Assembly (NCBI GenBank): GCA_003833075.1
Contig: RIAY01000002.1
Coordinates: 186,001 to 250,000 of the forward strand
Direction: 5' to 3'
DNA length: 64,000 nt
DNA from: Muribaculaceae bacterium Isolate-036 (Harlan)
Lineage (GTDB): Bacteria; Bacteroidota; Bacteroidia; Bacteroidales; Muribaculaceae
Below the pieces are notes generated by a model, which saw only the letters and a program-made list of their open reading frames with translations, made no database searches and had not been told where the DNA came from. Position numbers and translations under genes: made by a program. Of the stretch, positions 57,286 to 64,000 are shown one piece after another (the first letter of the stretch is position 1; every line of letters begins with the position of its first letter).

Positions 57286-57468
57286 TTAGTTCAGATTAAA
57301 AGACGTAACAAGGTCAGCATACACGGCCACGGCTTCGCGCCGGGCGAGTTCCCTGTTGGTTGCTACGACTGCGTTGTTAATAATTGCATGGCTATGCGGA
57401 TGCCGCAACATAAGCGTTACAAGCGCACCGCCCACTTTAATCTCATCGCCGGTAATCGTACATTCCAT
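57286..57468 (-). CDS. Uncharacterised small protein
   Basis: A 60-aa protein starting MECTITGDEIKVGGALVTLM and ending LVTSFNLN, with REAVAVYADL. Related short proteins occur in this operon position in Bacteroidales phages, but the function is unknown. Confidence 0.65.
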   Translation of the reverse strand: MECTITGDEIKVGGALVTLMLRHPHSHAIINNAVVATNRELARREAVAVYADLVTSFNLN

Positions 57469-57666
57469 CTTGTCAGAATAGATTGTAAGATTAAGCCCGG
57501 CGACAGGTTTATCGGCGGGTCGTAGGAGCTTATTGAAATTCCTTTTCCCGAATAAGCTAATTTTTGAAATACCTTAAAGATGTGGGATAATGACTTGGCC
57601 ATCGGTATGTGATAATAATTGTGGCTACACCATGGATTGTGTTCCATGATGTAGCCGGGTTGACAT
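57469..57666. other. 198-bp gap with inverted repeat
   Basis: The gap contains a strong inverted repeat at 57623-57656 (GGCTACA-CATGGA ... TCCATG-TGTAGCC). A frame on the minus strand from an ATG at 57602 (MAKSLSHIFKVFQKLAYSG) ends at 57417, inside the next gene, and could code for a 61-aa protein, but its composition is not convincing. The repeat has no T-run, so it is not a standard terminator. Confidence 0.4.
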
Positions 57667-58008
57667 TTAGAATGGCAGGTCGGGAGTTTCGTTGGGCGCG
57701 ACACTGGGTGCGGCGGCGATGTCTTCCGCAGTCGGGCTTTGGGGCGTGAACACACGTGTTTCAAGGTCGCCCAAGATGTAGTTTTCACCATCAATGCGCT
57801 CTTCCTTTTTGGGTGCGCAAGAAATGAAGTGCGTGTACGTGCGGGCAACGCCGTTGTTCGTGAACGTCTGCGGCTGTTTCTTTGTGATGACGGCTATGTT
57901 CAGATAGATGCGTTCCTTACCGTCCTTGCACATGACTTTCTTCATCTGTGATTTGGGGATGTCAGACAGACAGATGCTGCCAGACAAAAGTGAATTGTTG
58001 TCGGCCAT
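57667..58008 (-). CDS. ssb: Single-stranded DNA-binding protein, SSB-like
   Basis: A 113-aa protein with an OB-fold-like core (ICLSDIPKSQMKKVM, RIYLNIAVITKKQPQTF, YTHFISCAPKKEE) and the C-terminus ETPDLPF, like the acidic DDLPF tip through which SSB recruits replication proteins. It is shorter than E. coli SSB. It lies next to the YqaJ nuclease and annealing protein genes, a standard association. Confidence 0.8.
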   Translation of the reverse strand: MADNNSLLSGSICLSDIPKSQMKKVMCKDGKERIYLNIAVITKKQPQTFTNNGVARTYTHFISCAPKKEERIDGENYILGDLETRVFTPQSPTAEDIAAAPSVAPNETPDLPF

Positions 58009-58011
58009 TGT

Positions 58012-58710
58012 TTATGCTCTTTTGAGTTGTGAATAGTTTTCTTCGATGATTTGCTCTGCGAGTTCCACGCGCTCCATGATAAGGGCGATGGCATCTTCGT
58101 CACGCTGGATGCGCACGATGTGGATAGGATTTTCCACAAAGGGGCAGTACACGATGAAGTCGCAGAATTGCGCCTCAGTGCAGGCCATGTGGTTCTGACA
58201 CTGATAGTAGTAGTCCGGGTTGACTTTCTTGAGTGATTCGTTGTCGTGGATTTCCGCAACATACTTGCTGTATGTTGACAGTGTGGGGCATTTGATTTCT
58301 ACGCATCCCATAACGTCGCCGTCGGCGGTTATTCCGTCTGGCGATGAAGCAAGATACTTGATTTTGGGATGGTGGCAGAGTCCTACCTCCTTGACCTCGC
58401 GCCCGGTTATCGTGACGTACATAGCACGTGCGTTTTCTTCCTGCTCCGTACCGAAGCGCATAGCTTTTGACTGCGATGTGGTTTGCTCAAGGTAGAATGT
58501 GAACATATTATCATCCTTGACAATTTCGGGGTTCAGCGAGCGTTCCCCCGCAAGTTGATAAAGGTATGTAAGGGCGGTGTCTGAAAACACTTTGTCCTTT
58601 GTACGGCCACTTTTCATCAGCGAGCCTACCTGACTGCCGGTGATGTAGCCGAGGCGAGCGCGATACCATTCTAGAGTGCGCTGTTCCTGTGTAAAGCTGA
58701 GATTTGACAT
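58012..58710 (-). CDS. YqaJ-type exonuclease
   Basis: A 232-aa protein with EWYRARLGYITGSQVGSLM at the N-terminus, SSPDGI ... GCVEIKCP (D-x-n-E-x-K nuclease motif), and DYYYQCQNHMAC. This is the YqaJ viral recombinase family, a lambda-exonuclease-like nuclease that works with an annealing protein. It is encoded between SSB and that protein. Confidence 0.9.
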   Translation of the reverse strand: MSNLSFTQEQRTLEWYRARLGYITGSQVGSLMKSGRTKDKVFSDTALTYLYQLAGERSLNPEIVKDDNMFTFYLEQTTSQSKAMRFGTEQEENARAMYVTITGREVKEVGLCHHPKIKYLASSPDGITADGDVMGCVEIKCPTLSTYSKYVAEIHDNESLKKVNPDYYYQCQNHMACTEAQFCDFIVYCPFVENPIHIVRIQRDEDAIALIMERVELAEQIIEENYSQLKRA

Positions 58711-58716
58711 GGCTTA

Positions 58717-59673
58717 TTAGATTTGGGGATTAGGGGCTTGCATAGGCTCGCCGCTGTCGGTGGTCTTAACTTCGCCCGTTTCAGTATCTACTGTTTCTTT
58801 GGCGGCATCTTCCGATTCCTCTACGGGTTTAGCCGTGGTCTTCTTCGCACCCTTTGCGGCTGCGCGTGATGCCATTTCAGTGAGTTTGCTTGATTTGGCT
58901 TCCTTGCTATTACGAATGGGCGACATAAGGTCTTCTACGGTCGTATCGCCGTCACGAAGAGCTTGCATCATGCCGCGCAATAACGCGATTTCGGAGGCGC
59001 ATATCTGGGCTTTCGTGTACTTGCCGCAGAGCTTGATAACTTCTTCTTCCGTTATTCCGTACTGCTCGTTGAAATACTTGATAGCCTTTTCGCGGCTTTG
59101 AATGAGTTTGTTTTCATCCGAAAGGTCGCCGGTGATTGTTTGCTGGGCCGCGCGATACACCTTGTCAACTATCGCGCCCGGTATGACGGCAAAAACTGCA
59201 TTGCGCAATGCAATCGCGTTTGCAGCGTTCCCTGTAACGGTTATCATATCGTCGCTGAATCGTCCGTTTTTGCCGATGATAGAGCGTCTAACCTCTACGG
59301 CATAGGCGTTGTTGCTTTCCAAGTCCCAAGCCATGCCGCGTGACACAACCTCGCGCTCGTTGATGGCGATTACACGCGCATCTATACGCATGTTGCCATA
59401 CTGGGCGACTATCAGCTTCGCAAGGTGTACCGATGGGCCGGTGATGGGTTTCCCGCCACGATTCAATGCGTAACCCATTTTGTCTGCCGTTTCCACGTCA
59501 AGGGTTGCCATGACGATGGCGTTTTCGATACTCCTTTTCAGATTGCGCGGATAACGCTTTGCTGTGACAATCTGAATGTCAACATTCGCACGTTCAGAAG
59601 AGTCCATGACTGAAATCAATTCAGCTGCCGGTACCTCTGTGGGTGGCGAAACGTATTGTTCCAAATTACTCAT
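58717..59673 (-). CDS. Annealing-type recombinase
   Basis: A 318-aa protein. RANVDIQIVTAKRYPRNLKR, GKPITGPSVHLAKLIVAQYG and TGNAANAIALRNAVFAVIPG match a family of Bacteroidales phage proteins that pairs with YqaJ; by position and size it is a RecT/ERF-like single-strand annealing protein. The C-terminal 80 residues are low-complexity. A RecT fold cannot be proven from the sequence alone. Confidence 0.75.
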   Translation of the reverse strand: MSNLEQYVSPPTEVPAAELISVMDSSERANVDIQIVTAKRYPRNLKRSIENAIVMATLDVETADKMGYALNRGGKPITGPSVHLAKLIVAQYGNMRIDARVIAINEREVVSRGMAWDLESNNAYAVEVRRSIIGKNGRFSDDMITVTGNAANAIALRNAVFAVIPGAIVDKVYRAAQQTITGDLSDENKLIQSREKAIKYFNEQYGITEEEVIKLCGKYTKAQICASEIALLRGMMQALRDGDTTVEDLMSPIRNSKEAKSSKLTEMASRAAAKGAKKTTAKPVEESEDAAKETVDTETGEVKTTDSGEPMQAPNPQI

Positions 59674-59721
59674 ATTGGATTTTGTTTTTATGCCGTCTTA
59701 CTGCTTCCGGCCTTGCATTAG

Positions 59722-59896
59722 TGAAGACAGCGGGAGTCGAACCCGCAATGTGTCGCCTACCACACTTCCTCGTTCACTCGGCATCTCCCGGCTACGGGCT
59801 TACACGGCGTTTGCAACCGTCGGCACGTAAGGCTAATTACTCCTTATCTGTGTTTCGCTGAACAAGTGACGCGCCTACCATTTTCGCTACGTCTTC
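59722..59896 (-). ncRNA. 175-nt tRNA-like RNA with enlarged anticodon region
   Basis: On the minus strand GAAGACG (59896-59890) pairs with TGTCTTC (59729-59723), seven pairs including one G-U, with A73 next. TA follows as positions 8-9, then D-stem GCG/CGC with loop AAAATGGTAGG, and a perfect T-arm GCGGG-TTCGACT-CCCGC (59746-59730). The anticodon-arm position is filled by about 120 nt: stem TCACT/AGTGA or CACTT/AAGTG closes an insert with hairpins (ACGG/CCGT, CCCG/CGGG), and GTGT-GGTAGGCG-ACAC forms a long variable arm. No group I intron core or tmRNA features are visible. A type II tRNA with an insert or a novel tRNA-like RNA. Confidence 0.6.
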
Positions 59897-59981
59897 AAAT
59901 TGCCCGGCTTATTTGGCATCGCCGGGCGTTGGATGTTGTTGTTTATGGCTTTCGCCAAAGGACTGCCTCTCTTGGCTCGCC

Positions 59982-60305
59982 CTATTTCTTTTTGCGCCGT
60001 CGATTTGACAGCTTAAATTTTTCAAGTACCTTTTCCACGTCTATCATCATCCATCGCCCATACTGGCTTATGCAATCGTCAAGAAGACCGGCGGCTTTCA
60101 TCCGATAGACTGTTGTTTCCGATGTTCCCAGAATTTCTGCAAGCTCGCCTATGCTGTTCGCATACCACCGCTTCGGCTGTTGGGGCTTGTCTTCCGCTTT
60201 TGGGGTTTTCGCCTGCCACTCGGTCATCATTTCAAAGAGCTGGCGCGGGGTCAGCAGATGAATAGGCGTATCAAGACCGATGGCGAATGTTCCTACCTCG
60301 CTCAT
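59982..60305 (-). CDS. DUF3853-like HTH protein (excisionase-like)
   Basis: A 107-aa protein. LLTPRQLFEMM, then WYANSIGELAEILGTSETTV and GLLDDCISQYGRWMMIDVEK follow the DUF3853 pattern, a MerR/excisionase-like winged HTH. Its place near the integrase fits an excision or early regulatory role. Confidence 0.8.
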   Translation of the reverse strand: MSEVGTFAIGLDTPIHLLTPRQLFEMMTEWQAKTPKAEDKPQQPKRWYANSIGELAEILGTSETTVYRMKAAGLLDDCISQYGRWMMIDVEKVLEKFKLSNRRRKKK

Positions 60306-60508
60306 TGTGTTCTCGTCAGTACCGCCGCTACATTAGAGCGCGTGTTTATATCGAACTCCACAGCCTTGTCAGCTTTAAGTTGCGAAGCCGTAGCCCGGAT
60401 GGAGTTTTCGGAGAAAAAGCGATAAGGCACTTTCACGCTTTCGCCAACATTCAGGTCAGTTAGCGCAAGTTGCAGACGGTCGCCTCGTTTAATTTTCTTA
60501 ATTTCCAT
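60302..60508 (-). CDS. Uncharacterised small protein
   Basis: A 68-aa protein from the ATG at 60508 (MEIKKIKRGDRLQLALTDLN), overlapping the DUF3853 gene by 4 bp. YRFFSENSIRATASQL followed by a strand is a pattern seen in small Bacteroidetes phage proteins. It is the first gene of the leftward replication operon. Confidence 0.7.
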   Translation of the reverse strand: MEIKKIKRGDRLQLALTDLNVGESVKVPYRFFSENSIRATASQLKADKAVEFDINTRSNVAAVLTRTQ

Positions 60509-60523
60509 TTGGTTTTTAATCAA

Positions 60524-60679
60524 AATAAGTATTAACTTTGTTGTCGTAATAGTATTAAGTATTTAAGAAGCCACTCAAACGCGGTTTATTAAGTGCTTAA
60601 TCAGTATCGACACTGCAAAAGTACAACAAAAAACTGATTGAAGCAATAGTAAAATCAGTATTTAACAATCGTTAACATT
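60524..60679. promoter_or_regulatory. Divergent lysogeny control region
   Basis: Leftward, TACTTTTGC on the minus strand (about 60614-60622) is a -7 box. Rightward, TTAACTTTG (about 60532-60540) is one for the repressor side. Repeated AGTATTAAGTATTTAA and TTAAGTGCTTAA elements and the 17-mer AATCAGTATTTAACAAT (60653-60669) are probable binding sites; the 17-mer also occurs at 11601. Confidence 0.6.
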
Positions 60680-61321
60680 ATGACTGACGGAGAAAAACTT
60701 ATCGAAATCCAGCAAATGACCGGATTAACGTGGAAAGACCTTGCAGATAAAGTGGGGATTGCTTCTGCGCAAACTTTTACAGACATCCGGGGAGGCCGAC
60801 ATGGTATAAGCATGAAACTTGCCAACAAGATTATTGAGGCATTTCCTGAGATACGCAAGGAATGGCTAATGTTTGAGAGTGGGCCGATGACGCATAAAGA
60901 AGCAGAGGGGATGATTGCAATGTTCAATTCGGTTGAAGAAATAACCGATAGCAAATCTTCTCCAGACTATATAAATGTGGGGTCTTGTTTTCCCAAAGCG
61001 GAAATAGCTATTAGGAATACAAGTGATAGCATGGCTGAGTATCCAGTAGGCTGCATACTTGTTATGAAGCGCGTAATGGATATGAAGTTGTTAATACCGG
61101 GCAATAACTACCTTATAGAAACTAATGAATTTGTTACAGTAAAAAGGTTGCAGAAAGGAAAGGATAATGCTCACATCGCTTTGTATTCTTCAAACTGTGC
61201 TACATATCCGGACGGGAAAATGATTTATGAGCCTTTTGAAATCCCCATTGATTCGGTCAGCAGGATGTTTTACGTGCTTGGCTACATCTATCCACAGGCG
61301 AATGATATAAATAAGGTGTAA
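60680..61321 (+). CDS. CI/LexA-like repressor
   Basis: A 213-aa protein: N-terminal HTH (GLTWKDLADKVGIASAQTFT) and C-terminal S24-peptidase-like domain with NTSDSMAEYPVGCILV (nucleophile Ser in S-x-S-M-x-x-Y) and EFVTVKRL (catalytic Lys). Such repressors cleave themselves when RecA is activated, linking prophage induction to DNA damage. It lies directly before the integrase gene, on the same strand. Confidence 0.9.
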   Translation: MTDGEKLIEIQQMTGLTWKDLADKVGIASAQTFTDIRGGRHGISMKLANKIIEAFPEIRKEWLMFESGPMTHKEAEGMIAMFNSVEEITDSKSSPDYINVGSCFPKAEIAIRNTSDSMAEYPVGCILVMKRVMDMKLLIPGNNYLIETNEFVTVKRLQKGKDNAHIALYSSNCATYPDGKMIYEPFEIPIDSVSRMFYVLGYIYPQANDINKV

Positions 61322-61326
61322 GGTCT

Positions 61327-62724
61327 ATGATAGCAATCAAGCGTAGTATATCTTTTGGTGTAGAAGTAAAGAAGAAACCGGAAACAGCGGAAAAGAAGAA
61401 TAAGAAGCCGGAGGGTCGCGTAAGGTGTGTTATCGTCTGGCAGGGTCAACGTGTGCGCTTGAGTGTAAATCACAATGTCAATCCTGATAACTGGGAGAAA
61501 TCAATACAACGCTGCAAGGCGAAAAGCACACATGGAAAGAATAAGACACCGGCATCAGTTATAAACAAAGACCTACAAGATATGGAGGATTTGATTAACT
61601 CCATCTTTATGCGTTTTGAAGAAGCTGACCACATACCAACAAAAGAAGAGTTTTCGGAAGCATACGACAGACAGGTTAATCCTGAAAAATACATTGAAAA
61701 AGAAAAGGAAGCTAATCCTGCCGATGAACCGCTCTTTAAGATATATGATGAATTTATTAAGGATGGTACTACAAGCGGACGATGGAGTGAGGGAACTCTG
61801 GTAAAATGTAGAACCATAAGAAAACATCTTCGCAGTATATCGCCTAAATTATCATTGAATGACATTATTAAAGGTGGAGTCAATCTTTTCATTGAGCATT
61901 TTGGGAAAGTTCTTGACAATTTCAAGAATAAAGGTCTTGCCAATACTACCATCAAGAATGATATTGCATTTGTAAAAGTATTCTTGAGATGGGCGCAGGA
62001 GCATGGCTATTGCGATGCTTCACCTTTCCTATATCAGAAAGTGAAGTTAAAAACGGCTGAGAAACCTGTCATCTTTCTTACTAAGGATGAACTGATGAAA
62101 GTGTATGATTTTGATTTCGGTCAAAAAAACTATCTTTCACAAGTCCGGGATGTTTTCTGTTTCTGCTGTTTTACGTCTTTAAGGTATTCCGATGTTTATA
62201 ATCTCCGCCGGTCAAACATCACGGATACTGAAATTCATATCACCACCATCAAGACGCATGACTCTCTGACGATAGAACTTAATAGGTATTCACGCGCCAT
62301 ACTGGATAAGTATGCTGATATTCCATTCCCCGATGACAAGGCTTTGCCGGTTATTACCAATCAGAAGATGAATGATTACCTTAAAGAGATGGGTAAGATT
62401 TGTGGAATCGATGCGCCAATTACCATAACGAGGTATAAAGGAACAAAACGATATGACAAGACGTATAAGAAATATGAACTTCTGTCAACACACTGCGCCC
62501 GGCGTACTTTTGTCTGCAATGCCATCATGCTTGGTATTCCTACCAATATCGTGATGAAATGGACTGGTCATTCAGATTACGCAACGATGAAGCCTTACCT
62601 TGATATTGCGGATGATGTTAGACGTTCCGCTATGACCGCTTTCAACCGAATAGAAAAATTTGGGGTAGATGGTGATGAATCTGTTAAAAATAATCGTGGG
62701 GCAAAAAGTGGGGCAGAAAATTGA
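61327..62724 (+). CDS. int: Tyrosine-recombinase integrase
   Basis: A 465-aa Bacteroidales-type phage integrase. After an N-terminal Arm-binding part and SAM-like core domain (FKNKGLANTTIKNDIAFVKV), the catalytic residues are visible: Arg in CCFTSLRYSDVYNL near 286, H-x-x-R in LLSTHCARRTF near 390, Gly-His in WTGHSDY near 414, and Tyr in MKPYLDI near 424. It follows the repressor by 5 bp and marks the right end of the prophage. Confidence 0.95.
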   Translation: MIAIKRSISFGVEVKKKPETAEKKNKKPEGRVRCVIVWQGQRVRLSVNHNVNPDNWEKSIQRCKAKSTHGKNKTPASVINKDLQDMEDLINSIFMRFEEADHIPTKEEFSEAYDRQVNPEKYIEKEKEANPADEPLFKIYDEFIKDGTTSGRWSEGTLVKCRTIRKHLRSISPKLSLNDIIKGGVNLFIEHFGKVLDNFKNKGLANTTIKNDIAFVKVFLRWAQEHGYCDASPFLYQKVKLKTAEKPVIFLTKDELMKVYDFDFGQKNYLSQVRDVFCFCCFTSLRYSDVYNLRRSNITDTEIHITTIKTHDSLTIELNRYSRAILDKYADIPFPDDKALPVITNQKMNDYLKEMGKICGIDAPITITRYKGTKRYDKTYKKYELLSTHCARRTFVCNAIMLGIPTNIVMKWTGHSDYATMKPYLDIADDVRRSAMTAFNRIEKFGVDGDESVKNNRGAKSGAEN

Positions 62725-62755
62725 TATTGTGTGAAAGTGTATGCAAGTTTTAATA

Positions 62756-62857
62756 ATGGAAGAAAACAATAAATCAGTGATATGCTTCGGTGTAGAAATA
62801 AGCGCGAGAAAGTGGAAAAATGTGGTAGAGTACCTGTCTTTCCGCGATGAATGCTGA
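62756..62857 (+). CDS. 33-aa micro-ORF after the integrase
   Basis: MEENNKSVICFGVEISARKW ... ends 22 bp before a terminator. It resembles the integrase start (ISFGVEVKK), so it may be a remnant of another integrase end or a small gene. Evidence for expression is weak. Confidence 0.3.
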   Translation: MEENNKSVICFGVEISARKWKNVVEYLSFRDEC

Positions 62858-62879
62858 AAATCAGCAAATTGCAAAACAA

Positions 62880-62923
62880 ACACCCAGTTTTACACCCAAG
62901 AATGTAAAATTGGGTGTTTTTTA
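62880..62923. terminator. Strong bidirectional terminator
   Basis: ACACCCAGTTTTACA (62880-62894) and TGTAAAATTGGGTGT (62903-62917) form a 15-bp stem with one mismatch, followed by six T; A-rich sequence on the left allows use in both directions. It closes the integrase operon and marks the likely edge of the phage. Confidence 0.85.
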
Positions 62924-62964
62924 TACTATTTAACCAAATCCCTAAGAGTGTGTTTACTTTTAAC

Positions 62965-63159
62965 TTAGGTTGGCATAAAGATGGATTTTTTTCCCAAAAG
63001 ATACCGTAAGGATACCCCCGCCCGCCCGATGCCTCTGAATACGGGTCTTACAACCACCCATACGACCACCGCCACCAATGTGCCGATTATGAAGCCGACC
63101 ACCCTTGCGACCGTCTTTAATATGCGGTATTGATGAGAGGTTTGGTGAGCTTTGCCCAT
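62965..63159 (-). CDS. Small membrane protein, uncertain
   Basis: A 64-aa frame with a hydrophobic segment (VGFIIGTLVAVVVWVVV) and basic flanks. Composition fits a small membrane protein outside the phage; the evidence is weak. Confidence 0.4.
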   Translation of the reverse strand: MGKAHQTSHQYRILKTVARVVGFIIGTLVAVVVWVVVRPVFRGIGRAGVSLRYLLGKKSIFMPT

Positions 63160-63303
63160 AGGTGTGATGCGGTCAAGGGGTGTCAGTGCTTACACCGTCA
63201 CCTTTTGACGGCATAACGCCGACAACACGGAAGACCATTCCGTCTCTCGTCGCTTTCGATAGTCTGAATCAAAGCGTTTGTGACATTCCAATGCAACATT
63301 TTA

Positions 63304-63352
63304 GTGTGGCAAATCGTTATTATATGAGAATTATTTATTAACTTTGCCACAC
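63304..63352 (+). promoter_or_regulatory. Promoter bounded by a perfect inverted repeat
   Basis: GTGTGGCAAA (63304-63313) and TTTGCCACAC (63343-63352) are perfect 10-bp inverted copies, and TTAACTTTGC overlaps the second as the -7 box of the HTH gene at 63367. Probably the autoregulatory operator of that protein. Confidence 0.75.
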
Positions 63353-63366
63353 CAAAGCAAACAGAT

Positions 63367-63702
63367 ATGGATAAGATAATAGCCCGCAACATAAAGAAAC
63401 TCAGGGAAACAGCCCGATACACACAGGATGAGATAGCGCAGGCTCTCGGCGTAACGAGGTCGGCATACAGCAACTATGAGTCGGGCGACAGGGAGGTGCC
63501 ATATGATGTAATCGAGAAAGCAAGCGACTTTTTCGGTTGCGATATGGCTGTATTGTTTGAAGAAAACGAGAATGTCGATGCCATGATTCTTGCATCGGCT
63601 TTCCGTCTTGACGGTATGACAGACGATGATGCGGCTGAAATCATGCGCTTCAAAGATATTGTGAAGTCTTATCTGAAAATGGAGGCGATAGAGGCACGAT
63701 GA
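63367..63702 (+). CDS. HTH regulator paired with ImmA/IrrE
   Basis: A 111-aa XRE-type protein: IKKLRETARYTQDEIAQALG then VTRSAYSNYESGDREVPYD carry the HTH. The rest is acidic and helical. The stop overlaps the next start (ATGA). HTH plus ImmA-type protease is a classical phage or ICE switch, in which the protease destroys the repressor on induction. It may belong to a neighbouring element or host locus. Confidence 0.85.
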   Translation: MDKIIARNIKKLRETARYTQDEIAQALGVTRSAYSNYESGDREVPYDVIEKASDFFGCDMAVLFEENENVDAMILASAFRLDGMTDDDAAEIMRFKDIVKSYLKMEAIEAR

Positions 63703-64000
63703 AAGCTGCATTATTAAATCTCGTGGAAAATCAAGTGTCACGGTTTCGTCAGATGGCGGGACTGAGTGATGCCGAGGCGGTCAATCTCAAAAGTCTGCTT
63801 TTGAAATTGAATGTGCTTACTGTTTATCGTCCGTTGTCTGATAACTTCTCAGGCATGAGTCTGAAAAGCGGTGACAGACGGTTTATGCTCATCAATTCCA
63901 ACCAGCCGAAATGCCGTCAGCATTTCACAATTGCCCATGAACTCTATCATCTGTATGTGGATCCGAATCCGATGCCGCATAACTGCTCTGCCGAAGGAAA
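63699..64000 (+). CDS. ImmA/IrrE-type metallopeptidase (partial)
   Basis: The frame starting MKAALLNLVENQVSRFRQMA runs off the right edge. QHFTIAHELYHLYVDPN contains the HExxH zinc motif of the M78 family. It presumably cleaves the HTH protein encoded upstream. Confidence 0.85.
   Translation, partial: MKAALLNLVENQVSRFRQMAGLSDAEAVNLKSLLLKLNVLTVYRPLSDNFSGMSLKSGDRRFMLINSNQPKCRQHFTIAHELYHLYVDPNPMPHNCSAEG

Noticed and set aside
59643-59861. Plus-strand reading frame across the tRNA-like region
   Set aside because: The translated sequence has the look of a tRNA read as protein (GVEPAM near the T-arm) and lies antisense to the structured RNA.
59747-59870. Group I intron in the anticodon loop
   Set aside because: No conserved P4-P6 or P7 core sequences are recognisable and the insert of about 100 nt is too short.
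59722-59896. tmRNA
   Set aside because: The acceptor lacks the G3-U70 pair, the length is about half of a tmRNA, and no tag reading frame is visible.
1-64000. CRISPR array
   Set aside because: No regularly spaced direct repeats with unique spacers are visible anywhere.
1-64000. Insertion sequence
   Set aside because: No transposase gene or terminal inverted repeats with target duplications were found.

Overview
The window looks like a large prophage in a member of the Bacteroidales. Nearly every promoter I can find has the Bacteroidetes form (-7 box TAnnTTTG with TTTG about 20 bp upstream). The small accessory proteins (YopX-like, DUF2693, DUF2829/Tad2-like, DUF2958, DUF3846, DUF3853, DUF4494, LPD11) are types common in gut Bacteroidales phages, and the integrase is of the Bacteroides tyrosine-recombinase type. 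Most genes lie on the minus strand in tightly packed, often 1-8 bp overlapping, operons. The host or another element appears to begin right of about 62.9 kb.

Layout. 0.2-11.5 kb: minus-strand accessory operon with a sliding clamp, a 3'-5' exonuclease, three radical SAM enzymes (one an RlmN/Cfr relative split into two genes) and a probable signal-sponge protein (Acb2/Tad1 hairpin plus Tad2-like domain). 11.5-15.9 kb: control region with two small HTH/zinc-ribbon repressors, a methionyl-tRNA formyltransferase homologue, a lipoprotein, a DUF2693 protein and a Rha-type regulator. 15.9-16.4 kb: non-coding, repeat-rich and origin-like. 16.4-22.2 kb: many very small genes under promoters that share a palindromic operator. 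22.4-27.9 kb: portal, large and small terminase, endolysin and two unknowns. 28.0-31.5 kb: ParB-like plus PAPS-reductase-like pair, an Arg/Gly/Ala-rich micro-ORF, an ASCH protein, an initiator-like tRNA with an odd anticodon, and small ORFs. 31.6-39.9 kb: plus-strand repressor, then a 2,215-aa tape measure protein and a tail protein. 39.9-48.9 kb: nucleotide-metabolism and small accessory genes (ThyX-like, MazG, DUF1599, DUF4406). 49-53.5 kb: three DNA methyltransferases, one interrupted by three long G/C homopolymers. 53.5-59.7 kb: replication and recombination (primase-helicase, helicase loader, initiator-like protein, SSB, YqaJ nuclease, annealing-type recombinase). 59.7-62.9 kb: a tRNA-like RNA of unusual architecture, excisionase-like HTH, LexA/CI-type repressor and integrase. 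63.3 kb to the edge: an HTH plus ImmA/IrrE pair.

How it fits together. The integrase, CI-like repressor and DUF3853 protein form the lysogeny module. The primase-helicase, loader, SSB, clamp and exonuclease give the phage its own replication set, and YqaJ plus the annealing protein its recombination set. Terminase/portal and tape measure/tail are separated and in opposite orientation, and no major capsid, connector or receptor-binding gene is visible, so the remaining structural genes must lie outside the window or be lost. Anti-defence looks unusually rich: a sponge fusion, three methyltransferases and homopolymer tracts suited to phase variation. The most unusual signals are the split RlmN-like enzyme, the formyltransferase together with an initiator-type tRNA carrying anticodon AAC, the 175-nt tRNA-like RNA, and the poly-G/C tracts.
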